From NCBI GenBank assembly GCA_001604215.1, contig LVAX01000043.1:1-40179 (forward strand): a DNA stretch of 40,179 bases. The letters run 5' to 3'. This DNA is from Clostridiales bacterium Firm_18. Lineage in GTDB: Bacteria; Bacillota; Clostridia; Monoglobales; Firm-18. Position 1 is the first letter of the stretch; every line of letters begins with the position of its first letter. Of this stretch, positions 1 through 6,649 are shown piece after piece. The notes beneath the pieces were generated by a model, which was not told the DNA's origin, did not search any database, and was given only the letters and a program-made list of their open reading frames with translations. The position numbers and the translations under genes were made by a program.

Positions 1-24
1 ACACGCCGTTGGCGTGTTTTTTTT
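1..24. terminator. Intrinsic-terminator-like hairpin, copy 1 of the ACACGCC element
   Basis: ACACGCC-GTT-GGCGTGT forms a 7-bp stem followed by a run of eight T. The left arm starts at the window edge, so the gene it serves lies outside. The same hairpin recurs at about 181-204 and 2209-2234. It probably terminates a transcript entering from the left. Confidence 0.6.
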
Positions 25-27
25 GGC

Positions 28-175
28 CATTCTCCGCTTCGCTCCGACGGGCTCAGCCATCGCAGGATGCTCGGCTTCACCACGTAGTCTGATGGCGCTT
101 TGGTCATTCTCCGCTTCGCTCCGACGGGCTCAGCCTTCGCAGGATGCTCGGCTTCACCACGTAGTCTGATGGCGC
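28..175. repeat. Two tandem copies of a 71-bp GC-rich repeat (period 77 bp)
   Basis: Copy 1 (28-98) and copy 2 (105-175) both start CATTCTCCGCTTCGCTCC and end CTGATGGCGC. By eye they differ at one base (A59 versus T136) and are separated by 6 bp. The pair is enclosed by the two ACACGCC hairpins. A truncated relative, GTCATTCTCCGCT, follows the third hairpin near 2236, so hairpin plus this sequence looks like one composite interspersed element. No open reading frame, tRNA or transposase is evident. The rest of 205-348 holds only AT-rich sequence and one stem-loop. Confidence 0.8.
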
Positions 176-178
176 ACC

Positions 179-206
179 AAAAACACGCCATTGGCGTGTT
201 TTTTGG
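179..206. terminator. Intrinsic-terminator-like hairpin, copy 2 of the ACACGCC element
   Basis: ACACGCC-ATT-GGCGTGT has a 7-bp stem, an A-run on the left and a T-run on the right, so it could stop transcription from either direction. It would act on minus-strand transcripts from the SDR gene at 349-1101 as well as plus-strand transcripts from outside the window. Confidence 0.6.
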
Positions 207-277
207 GCTAATTGGGGTAAAATCTGTAAAATGAATTTAAAAGTATGAATGCCGGTAAGACAAAACCTTGCACTTAG

Positions 278-305
278 ATTTTGCTTTTTTGTAAAAAAGC
301 AAAAT
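278..305. terminator. AT-rich stem-loop downstream of the SDR gene
   Basis: ATTTTGCTTTTTT and its exact reverse complement are separated by GT, giving a 13-bp stem about 45 bp beyond the stop codon of the minus-strand SDR gene. The T-run lies inside the stem rather than after it, so this is a weak terminator candidate at best. Confidence 0.35.
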
Positions 306-348
306 TCAGTGAGGCATTACTTATAATAGAATAAATTATACTCGGGCC

Positions 349-1101
349 CTAAATTCCGTTATATTTCCAACCATTATCACCATGATATATCATTAGCTTT
401 GTCATCCCGCCATCAACTGTTATGTTTTCTCCTGTTATAAAACCGCTGTCATCACTACACAAAAACATAGCTGTTTTTACAATATCCATAGGGGTACCGA
501 CTCTGCCAACAAGGTGTTGGTTTTTGTCATTTGAGGATTGATTACCATTTGAAGTGTCAATCCACCCCGGTGATATTGAATTCACACGAACCTTCCCGGC
601 AAGGCTGACAGCAAGTGCATGAGTCAATGCCGAAATTCCTCCTTTTGCAGCGGTATAGCTTTCGGTATCTGCCTGTGACATTATTGATCTTGTTGATGAG
701 ATGTTTACAATAGATGCACTCTTTCGAAAGAATGGTGCGAAAAGCTTTGTTAACATATATGGAGCTGTAACCCCGATTTTCAGAACATTATTAAAATCAT
801 CAAAGCTGCAATTCGAAATAATTCCCCCTTTGCTAATGCAAGCGTTATTTATTAAACAGTCTATACCTTCGTATCTTTCTACAACGGCACCCACAAATTC
901 GTTTAATACCTTTTCTTTCGATATATCGCCGTGAAAAAATAAATGTTTGCTTCCAATTTCCAAAAGCAGTTTATCTCCATTGAGTTTATCAACATCAATA
1001 AAAGCAACATTCGCACCGTTTTTCGCAAATTCTTCAACCATACACCGCCCAATGCCATTCGCACCGCCGGTTATAACTATTGTTTTGTTATTAAAATCCA
1101 T
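349..1101 (-). CDS. SDR-family NAD(P)-dependent oxidoreductase
   Basis: A 250-residue classical short-chain dehydrogenase. A Rossmann fold opens with TGGANGIG (residues 11-18). Asp36 at the end of the second strand is the position that usually favours NAD over NADP. NNAC (85-88) stands in for the usual NNAG. The catalytic residues are Ser136, Tyr149 and Lys153 (YTAAK), and the C-terminus carries the usual DGG motif. The ATG at 1101 is chosen because AGGAG lies 8 bases upstream; an upstream in-frame GTG at 1110 overlaps that Shine-Dalgarno. The Asn of the SDR catalytic tetrad appears to be Gly110 in my alignment. The gene stands alone on the minus strand, so the substrate cannot be told; sugar-alcohol or 3-oxoacyl reductases are the usual roles of such proteins. 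Confidence 0.85.
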   Translation of the reverse strand: MDFNNKTIVITGGANGIGRCMVEEFAKNGANVAFIDVDKLNGDKLLLEIGSKHLFFHGDISKEKVLNEFVGAVVERYEGIDCLINNACISKGGIISNCSFDDFNNVLKIGVTAPYMLTKLFAPFFRKSASIVNISSTRSIMSQADTESYTAAKGGISALTHALAVSLAGKVRVNSISPGWIDTSNGNQSSNDKNQHLVGRVGTPMDIVKTAMFLCSDDSGFITGENITVDGGMTKLMIYHGDNGWKYNGI

Positions 1102-1280
1102 TATAAGCACTCCTAATTTTCATACTTAAATACAATTTATATTATATGCGAAAGGATAAATGAATTCAAGGAATATATAAGAATTGCATTAAAGTTGCAT
1201 AAAGAAGAACTTTTTATGGACAGTTTATGTTTAGTATGATAAAATATGTATGTTTATAACCTACAAATTAGGAAAAGAAT

Positions 1281-1289
1281 TGGTATAAT
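1281..1289 (+). promoter_or_regulatory. Extended -10 promoter element upstream of the rubrerythrin-like gene
   Basis: TTGGTATAAT contains a consensus TATAAT (1284-1289) preceded by TG one base away, the extended -10 form that tolerates a poor -35. No good -35 is visible. Initiation near 1296 would give a leader of about 260 bases before the coding start at 1560. Confidence 0.45.
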
Positions 1290-1314
1290 ATAATTTCATC
1301 ACTCTTGTAATTAT

Positions 1315-1473
1315 ATGCAATACGTTCGTGCCGATAACAGTCTTGAGAGTGGTTTGAACAGCAATTTGACACAACTTAGCTTTTGTCATCGTGACATGGG
1401 AACCGGTGAACAACGAATCAGAATATTGACTTTAAGAACTAAAGGAGGACACCATTATAGTTACGGTCTTTAA
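1315..1473 (+). pseudogene. Possible remnant of an AAA-type ATPase gene
   Basis: The stretch between SDR and the rubrerythrin-like gene has an open frame of 52 codons from the ATG at 1315 to the TAA at 1471-1473. It has no recognisable ribosome binding site. Its middle reads HRDMGTGEQRIRIL. From memory this resembles the MGxGE(Q/D)R...IL segment just before the Walker B region of OLD/AAA_21-type ATPases. No Walker A, Walker B or other part of such a protein is present on either side, so if the resemblance is real this is a decayed fragment. The alternative is a chance frame in a transcribed leader. An AGGAGG at 1444-1449 inside the frame has no good ATG after it. Confidence 0.25.
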
Positions 1474-1559
1474 TACATATGCCGTAATGGGTAATGCAAA
1501 AAAGAAGTTTAGATATACCGTCGGTTCATAATTTTTATTTTAAATTGAGGTGATATGTT

Positions 1560-2051
1560 TTGAATGTAAAAGAGTTAACTGTTATAAAGCAAGCAATGAT
1601 CAATGAGATTGAAGGTTATGAGTTTTATCGACTTGCGGCAAAGCAAGCCGAAAATGAGGAGTCTAAAAACGCTTTTGAGACATTGGCCCAGGAGGAACTC
1701 AAACATTTGGAGTGGCTAAAAAAAATATACAGCAATATAAACCACAGCCAAGAGGATGATTTGAAGTTAGCATATGAAGTTGAAGCCCCAAGTCCAAATA
1801 TATTCAGTTGGGGAAACACAGACAGAAAAAATGCTTCCTTAGCTATTTCAGTTTTCGGTATTGCCATTCAAATGGAGCGTGAGTCAGTAAAATTTTATGA
1901 TTTGGCATCCCAAAGCACTGATAATGAAAAATTAAAGAAGTTTTATAACACATTAAGCTTGTGGGAGCAAAAACACCTGGAGCAATTTGCTGATGAATAT
2001 GAGAAGCTAAAAGAAGTGTGGTGGGACACGCAAGGTTTTGAGCCAATGTAA
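1560..2051 (+). CDS. Rubrerythrin-like ferritin-family protein without a rubredoxin domain
   Basis: A 163-residue four-helix-bundle protein with two homologous halves. The first has Glu16/Glu18 and E46-x-x-H49; the second has Glu106/Glu108 and E136-x-x-H139. This is the di-iron ligand pattern of the rubrerythrin/ferritin-like superfamily. The C-terminal CxxC rubredoxin domain of classical rubrerythrin is absent, unlike the gene at 7639-8133. The family uses a di-iron centre to reduce peroxide or handle iron in anaerobes; here peroxide reduction would need a separate electron donor. The TTG start at 1560 is chosen because AGGTGAT sits 6 bases upstream and the nearby ATGs are out of frame and closed at once. 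A strong terminator lies about 160 bases downstream. Confidence 0.8.
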   Translation: MNVKELTVIKQAMINEIEGYEFYRLAAKQAENEESKNAFETLAQEELKHLEWLKKIYSNINHSQEDDLKLAYEVEAPSPNIFSWGNTDRKNASLAISVFGIAIQMERESVKFYDLASQSTDNEKLKKFYNTLSLWEQKHLEQFADEYEKLKEVWWDTQGFEPM

Positions 2052-2208
2052 TAAGACATGTGTTGTATTATATTCTATCTCAAAGACCAAAACCTTTGAT
2101 ATGGAAATCCACTATGCAACAATAATCATTTTGCAAATGTGCTATAAACGTGCTGTTTTGGATTACGTGCTTGCGGCGCTGAAATATCTTTTTGGTGTTC
2201 TTTTCCCA

Positions 2209-2247
2209 AAACACGCCACCGGCGTGTTTTTTTGAGTCATTCTCCGC
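2209..2247. terminator. Intrinsic terminator hairpin, copy 3 of the ACACGCC element, with repeat tail
   Basis: AAACACGCC-ACC-GGCGTGTTT forms a 9-bp stem followed by TTTT, a good terminator for the rubrerythrin-like gene. The following GTCATTCTCCGCT matches the start of the tandem repeat at 28-175, so this is a truncated copy of the same composite element. The rest of 2052-2368 holds no convincing gene. Confidence 0.7.
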
Positions 2248-2321
2248 TATAAGCCTACAGTAAGCGTATCCGAATTATGTTCTGACTGTTGACATATACC
2301 AACAAATATTATATATTAAAA

Positions 2322-2350
2322 CCATATAGGGTTCGACTCACTTATGCCTT
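2322..2350. repeat. Half-copy of the 48-bp palindromic repeat
   Basis: The sequence TTCGACTCACTTATGCCTT with ATAGGG before it matches the right half of the full palindrome at 13449-13496 (right arm ACTCTCTTATGCCTT). The left arm is missing. It lies 18 bases upstream of the araC-type start codon at 2369, between any promoter and the coding region. Confidence 0.6.
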
Positions 2351-2368
2351 AATAGAAGGGGAAAGCCA

Positions 2369-3247
2369 ATGAGCAAAATTTTAAAAATAAAGGATGTATT
2401 TAAAGAAGAGTTTCCGATTCGGATGTACAAAGTGTCGCCGAAGCTGCCGGACCGGGAGCATGCTCACGAATACATGCAGATATGGTATCTTGTTCAGGGC
2501 AGCTGTACCCATATTGTTGAAAATGTAAAGCATAAATTAAACACCAAAAATCTTTTGGTTATACCTCCCTTTGTTTCGCATCGTTTTGAAGGGCAAACGG
2601 ATGATGTTATTTTTATAGGCTGCGAATTTCCTTTGGTGCTTATAACCGAAGACAAAAACAATAAAAGCGTGTTGGATTTTACATATCTTGAAGTTTTCGA
2701 AACAGCAATTTTACGCACAAGGCCTTGCTATGTCCCAAGCGTGCAATGCCAGCTTCAAATCGAGCATACGCTTGAAAACATGTTAACGGAATTCAACGGC
2801 AAGGAAAAGTATTATGAAATTTGCTTAAAAGCTGATTTACTGAAACTGCTTACCTGCATTGCAAGGGATTATGAGGTGAATTATAAAAACGAAAAAATAA
2901 CGGAAAGCTATAAAGAATGTATTGAAGCTTCGCTTTCGTATATTGATGAAAACTTCAGTAAAAAAATTTATATTGAAGACGCGGCTAAAGCGGCTTCTAT
3001 GAGCGAAAGCTATTTTTCTTATTTTTTCAAAAAGGTGACAGGGCAAACATTTGTTGAATATATAAGCAAGCTTCGCATTAAAAAGGCAAAAGAAATGCTT
3101 AAACATACAAGTATGTCCGTTTCGGAAATAGGGTATGAAGTCGGGTTTAATGACAGCGCTTATTTTAACAGAGTGTTTAAAAAAGAAGAAAGCTGCACAC
3201 CTACCGGTTATAGAAAAAAATTAGAGAAAAGTACCAAAAATTTATAG
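2369..3247 (+). CDS. AraC-family transcriptional regulator with N-terminal cupin domain
   Basis: A 292-residue regulator. Residues about 10-150 form an AraC-type sugar-binding cupin. Residues about 185-290 hold the double helix-turn-helix, with ASMSESYFSYFFKKVTG in the first motif and SVSEIGYEVGFNDSAYFNR in the second, followed by the family's P-x-x-YRK end. The start is supported by AGAAGGGGAAAG about 7 bases upstream. The gene lies 67 bases ahead of, and co-directional with, the oxidoreductase/amidohydrolase genes at 3315-6534. It is therefore the likely activator of that set, with its effector bound by the cupin. The effector is unknown. Confidence 0.85.
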   Translation: MSKILKIKDVFKEEFPIRMYKVSPKLPDREHAHEYMQIWYLVQGSCTHIVENVKHKLNTKNLLVIPPFVSHRFEGQTDDVIFIGCEFPLVLITEDKNNKSVLDFTYLEVFETAILRTRPCYVPSVQCQLQIEHTLENMLTEFNGKEKYYEICLKADLLKLLTCIARDYEVNYKNEKITESYKECIEASLSYIDENFSKKIYIEDAAKAASMSESYFSYFFKKVTGQTFVEYISKLRIKKAKEMLKHTSMSVSEIGYEVGFNDSAYFNRVFKKEESCTPTGYRKKLEKSTKNL

Positions 3248-3265
3248 AATAATCAATATACAGGT

Positions 3266-3299
3266 CTCCTTATTCAGGATAAAATGCTGTTATAAGGAG
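3266..3299 (+). promoter_or_regulatory. Stem-loop in the leader of the first Gfo/Idh/MocA gene
   Basis: CTCCTTAT (3266-3273) and ATAAGGAG (3292-3299) are perfect 8-bp inverted repeats just before the GAGGTGAT ribosome binding site at 3302-3309. The right arm carries a second GGAG. It may be a regulator binding site or a translational control hairpin. There is no T-run, so it is not a terminator. Confidence 0.4.
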
Positions 3300-3314
3300 T
3301 TGAGGTGATTTGTT

Positions 3315-4379
3315 ATGAAAAAATTAAACGTGGCAATAATCGGACAGGGAAGAAGCGGGATGGATATCCATGGCAGGTTTTTTATTCGGGACAACAAAAG
3401 GCTGTTTAATGTAGTTGCCGTGGTTGATAAGATTGAGGCAAGGAGAAACAGGGCCAAAGAGGTTTTCAATTGTGATACATACAGCGACTATACGGAACTT
3501 TTCGGGAGAAACGATATTGATCTGGTGATAAATTCAACGTTTTCTCATATGCACTATCCTATTACTATGGATTTGCTTAATCACAAGTTTAATGTTCTGG
3601 TTGAAAAACCCTTCGCAAGTCATGTAAGGGAATGTGACGACATGATAGAAGCGGCTAAGCAAAACGGTGTGATGCTTGCGGTGTTCCAGCAGTCCAGATT
3701 TGCGCCGTATTATAAAAAAATCAAAGAAGTACTCGGCAGCAAGGTGCTGGGGGATATTATCCAGATAAATATTGCGTTTTCAGGCTTCAACAGAAGATGG
3801 GATTGGCAGTGCAGCCAAAGGTTTGATGGGGGAAGCGTGTTGAATACCGGTCCGCACCCGATCGACCAGGCATTAGATTTGCTTGGTTGCGATGAAATGC
3901 CTGATGTGTTCTCAAAGCTTGCCCGGGTTAACACAAGCGGGGATGCGGAGGATTATGCAAAGATAATACTTACCGTTCCCGGCAGGCCGCTTATTGATAT
4001 TGAAATCAGTTCCTGCGATACGTTCAGCGATTATATTTACAAGATTCAGGGCAGCTGCGGGGGACTTAAAGCGACCATGACAACTGTTCAATGGAAATAC
4101 TTTGTACCCAGGGACGAAAAAGCGCACGATTTAATACTTGAGCCGCTGAGTAACGAGGACGGAACGCCTGCTTATTGCACGGAACAGCTTAAGTGGTATG
4201 AATGCAAAGCCGAAGTGAAAGACGGTGTATTTACGAGCGTAGTCGATGAGTTTTATGAAAATATATATAACCATATGGTAAACGGCGAGCCGCTGTATGT
4301 AAAAACCGAGAAGGTCCGGCAGCAAATAGCGCTAATAGAGCAAATACATTACCAAAATCCGCTTTCAATAATTTATTAA
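3315..4379 (+). CDS. Gfo/Idh/MocA-family oxidoreductase
   Basis: A 354-residue NAD(P)-dependent dehydrogenase of the Gfo/Idh/MocA family, which oxidises or reduces ring hydroxyls of sugars, inositols or their derivatives. The Rossmann motif is G10-Q-G-R-S-G15. Asp38 ends the second strand, and E97-K98-P99 is the family's cofactor/catalytic EKP. The active-site segment GGSVLNTGPHPIDQA (172-186) holds the catalytic His181. The position usually occupied by Asp (LLDxGxH) reads Asn177, a variant of the motif. GAGGTGAT lies 6 bases before the ATG. The next gene follows after 14 bases, so the pair is co-transcribed. The substrate is unknown. Confidence 0.85.
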   Translation: MKKLNVAIIGQGRSGMDIHGRFFIRDNKRLFNVVAVVDKIEARRNRAKEVFNCDTYSDYTELFGRNDIDLVINSTFSHMHYPITMDLLNHKFNVLVEKPFASHVRECDDMIEAAKQNGVMLAVFQQSRFAPYYKKIKEVLGSKVLGDIIQINIAFSGFNRRWDWQCSQRFDGGSVLNTGPHPIDQALDLLGCDEMPDVFSKLARVNTSGDAEDYAKIILTVPGRPLIDIEISSCDTFSDYIYKIQGSCGGLKATMTTVQWKYFVPRDEKAHDLILEPLSNEDGTPAYCTEQLKWYECKAEVKDGVFTSVVDEFYENIYNHMVNGEPLYVKTEKVRQQIALIEQIHYQNPLSIIY

Positions 4380-4393
4380 AGGAGTTGCTGAAA

Positions 4394-5284
4394 ATGTATA
4401 AAGTAGCTATTTTAGGAACGGAAAATTCTCATGCCATTAATTTTGCAAAGCTTATAAACGGCGGGCACCCGTCCCGTGACGGCAGGGGCTGTCCGGATTT
4501 TAAGGTCATAGGCGCATACGGGTATGATGAAAGGGCAAACAAAGAGTTGCTTGAAGAAGGCGGCGTTGAATATATTGCCGACAATTACGCCGGTTTTGTG
4601 GGCAAGGTTGATGCCGTAATGATTACCGCAAGGCACGGGGGTGACCATTTTAAATTTGCCGAGCCTTATTTGAAAAGCGGCATACCTATGTTTGTCGATA
4701 AGCCTGTTACAATTGATGAAAACGAAGCAATTATGCTCGCCAGAATGGCAAAGGAAAAGAACATCCCATTGTGCGGCGGCTCCTGCTGCGGATTTGTTAC
4801 GGATACCCAATATTTGAAAAACATCGTGAAAAATCCCGGCGAGCATATAGGTAAGATAATGGGAGGAAGCGTATGCGCCCCCATAAACATGAAAAACGAT
4901 TACGGCGATTTCTTTTTCTATTCCCAGCACCTTGTGCAAATATCACTTGAAATATTCGGGTATGATTTGAAATCCGTTTTGGCTTTTGCCCGGGAAGATT
5001 CAATAATTACAATCAGCAGATACGATAACTATGACGTCAGCGGGCATTTCGGGCCTCATTGTTACGCCGCAGCCGTTTACGGGCAGAACAATAATGTGTA
5101 CAGGGAGATCGATATTGTGACGGACGGTTACGCAAAAGAGGTCGAAAAATTTACCGATATGGTACGGTCGGGAAATATGCCCCAAAGCTACAGCGATTTT
5201 ATAAAACCGGTTTTTGTGCTTAACGCCATTAAAAAGTCTATGGATACAGGCAGTGAAATAAAAATAAGAGAGTATGATATTTAG
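4394..5284 (+). CDS. Second Gfo/Idh/MocA-type oxidoreductase, divergent
   Basis: A 296-residue protein of the same superfamily as its upstream neighbour but shorter and more divergent. The nucleotide-binding loop is reduced to G8-T-E-N-S-H, which occurs in some family members but not in the consensus GxGxxG. DKP (102-104) replaces EKP. A long C-terminal alpha/beta half follows. ATG at 4394 is chosen because GGAG at 4381-4384 sits 9 bases upstream; the in-frame TTG at 4385 touches the Shine-Dalgarno. Translation is probably coupled to the upstream gene. It may be a partner dehydrogenase acting on the opposite step of an oxidise-eliminate-reduce sequence. That is inference from pairing only. 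Confidence 0.75.
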   Translation: MYKVAILGTENSHAINFAKLINGGHPSRDGRGCPDFKVIGAYGYDERANKELLEEGGVEYIADNYAGFVGKVDAVMITARHGGDHFKFAEPYLKSGIPMFVDKPVTIDENEAIMLARMAKEKNIPLCGGSCCGFVTDTQYLKNIVKNPGEHIGKIMGGSVCAPINMKNDYGDFFFYSQHLVQISLEIFGYDLKSVLAFAREDSIITISRYDNYDVSGHFGPHCYAAAVYGQNNNVYREIDIVTDGYAKEVEKFTDMVRSGNMPQSYSDFIKPVFVLNAIKKSMDTGSEIKIREYDI

Positions 5285-5297
5285 GTATGTGAGAGTC

Positions 5298-5324
5298 AAG
5301 CTTTTTGCCCTGCTTGCAAAGCTT
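5298..5324 (+). promoter_or_regulatory. Intra-operon stem-loop
   Basis: AAGCTTT and AAAGCTT, with TTGC/GCAA inside, form a hairpin in the 68-base gap between the second oxidoreductase and the M20 gene. It lacks a T-run. It could stabilise or partly process the upstream messenger. Confidence 0.3.
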
Positions 5325-5352
5325 TATTAAATTGGAGAAGGAGTGTTATTAA

Positions 5353-6534
5353 TTGGATATTCAAAAAAAGGCGTTTTCGGGGATTGATAAGGAATATATG
5401 ATTAAAATCAGGCGCAGGCTGCATATGTATCCGGAAACAGGGTTTGATTTGCCCAAAACGCTGGAGCTGGTCAGGCAGGAGCTTGGCAATATGGGGGTTG
5501 AATATACTGAAAAATACGGAAAAAGCAGTATTGTCGCAACAATTAACGCGCATAAAACAAACATGACAATAGGAATAAGGGCAGATATGGACGCCCTGCC
5601 TGTAGATGAGATAAACGAGGTTGAATACAAATCGCGCCATGAGGGGAAAATGCATGCCTGCGGACATGATGCCCATACCGCCATATTGCTGGGTACCATT
5701 AAAGCCCTTGCGGCCGTTAGGGACCAAATTGACTGCCGTTTGGTTTTCTTGTTTCAGCCGTCCGAGGAGGGTATGTCAAGCGGCGCCAGGCTGATGGCGG
5801 AAGACGGCGTAATGGATGATATCGACTTTATCGTTGCATGCCATATGGATAACAATTATGATGTGGGGACTGCCGGCTTTCGTGCAGGATATGCAATGGC
5901 TGCGGATACGGCTTTTACAATTGAGTTGTTTGGCAGAAGCGGTCATGCGGCGCAGCCGCATACGGCGGTTGATACGATAGCGATGGGGGTTAAAATTTAT
6001 ACGGATATTCAGTTTATGTTAACAAGGGAAATCAACCCCTTGGAGCCTTGCACGCTTAATGTCGGCTCATTTATCGGGGGAAGTACAAACAACGTGGTAG
6101 CCGACTATTGCAGGCTTGTATGCAGTTTGCGAACCCAATCGCCGGAAACGCAGGAATATGTTATGAAAAGAATTAATCAGATTGTGAAAAACACCGCGCA
6201 GGAAGCGGGAGGAAGAGGAGAGATACACCAGAATAAATATTTGCCTCCTGTTATTAATGATAAACACTTAACGGATAAGTTGATTGCGTCCGCTCAAAAA
6301 GTCCTTGGAAAAGATAATGCCATAATAATGGAAAATCCGAAAATGATTTCTGAAGATTTCGCGTATTACCAAACCAAAAAGCCCGGATCGTTTTTCTTCG
6401 TTGGCAGCCGGAACGAGGACAAGGGAATAGTCAGCATGCTTCATCGAAACAACTGGAATATAGATGAAGATGCTTTGGAATGCGGGGCTAGGGTATTCAT
6501 ACAATTTATTCTTGACAATATGAAGGGTTTATGA
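5353..6534 (+). CDS. M20-family amidohydrolase (N-acyl amino acid / hippurate hydrolase type)
   Basis: A 393-residue metal-dependent amidohydrolase. Seen: RADMDALP (76-83), the metal-binding MHACGHDAH (100-108) with Cys103 and His105, the catalytic/metal pair E138-E139 (PSEEG), His164, the dimerisation-domain motif SGHAAQPH near 196, and SEDFAYY near the C-terminus. The cysteine ligand points to the aminoacylase/IAA-amide hydrolase/hippuricase branch rather than DapE or ArgE. No signal peptide is seen, so it is cytoplasmic. The TTG start at 5353 has AAGGAG 9 bases upstream. It is the last gene of the set that begins at 3315. It may remove an acyl or amino acid group from the compound handled by the two dehydrogenases (inference). 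Confidence 0.88.
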   Translation: MDIQKKAFSGIDKEYMIKIRRRLHMYPETGFDLPKTLELVRQELGNMGVEYTEKYGKSSIVATINAHKTNMTIGIRADMDALPVDEINEVEYKSRHEGKMHACGHDAHTAILLGTIKALAAVRDQIDCRLVFLFQPSEEGMSSGARLMAEDGVMDDIDFIVACHMDNNYDVGTAGFRAGYAMAADTAFTIELFGRSGHAAQPHTAVDTIAMGVKIYTDIQFMLTREINPLEPCTLNVGSFIGGSTNNVVADYCRLVCSLRTQSPETQEYVMKRINQIVKNTAQEAGGRGEIHQNKYLPPVINDKHLTDKLIASAQKVLGKDNAIIMENPKMISEDFAYYQTKKPGSFFFVGSRNEDKGIVSMLHRNNWNIDEDALECGARVFIQFILDNMKGL

Positions 6535-6536
6535 CG

Positions 6537-6579
6537 TAAAAAAGGGCGGTTTCTTGCATGACAAGAGCCGCCCGCTTTT
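6537..6579. terminator. Bidirectional intrinsic terminator
   Basis: GGGCGG (6544-6549) and CCGCCC (6568-6573), extended by TTCTTG/CAAGA inside, form a strong stem. It is flanked by AAAAAA on the left and GCTTTT on the right. It therefore ends both the plus-strand M20 operon and the minus-strand rubrerythrin/DUF4432 operon, which converge here. Confidence 0.8.
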
Positions 6580-6595
6580 CGATTTATAGGAAACC

Positions 6596-6649
6596 TGCGC
6601 AGAATCCGCGCAACTTCACACTCCGGCGGAATGAATCCGCCTGCGCTTA
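6596..6649. repeat. GC-rich interspersed inverted repeat, copy 1
   Basis: A 54-base element starts TGCGCAGAATCCGCGCAA and contains the small inverted repeat GGCGGAATGAATCCGCC (6625-6641). It runs into the stop codon of the minus-strand DUF4432 gene (TTA at 6647-6649). Related copies are at 16623-16700 and, in the opposite orientation, at 40091-40179. Confidence 0.7.

Noticed and set aside
28..175. Tandem repeats as a CRISPR array
   Set aside because: There are only two copies, the units are 71 bp, the gap is 6 bp, and no cas genes are present.
2038..2235. Plus-strand 65-residue open frame after the rubrerythrin-like gene
   Set aside because: It starts within the end of the preceding gene, has no family features and runs through the terminator hairpin.
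2322..2350. GGTTCGACTC resembles a tRNA T-arm, so a tRNA 3' end or attachment site was considered
   Set aside because: The flanking bases do not pair as a T-stem in this copy, the full copies are palindromes rather than cloverleafs, and no integrase or tRNA is nearby.
4412..4939. Minus-strand 175-residue open frame
   Set aside because: It lies wholly antisense to the second Gfo/Idh/MocA gene; residue composition (many His, Cys, Arg) is typical of a shadow frame.
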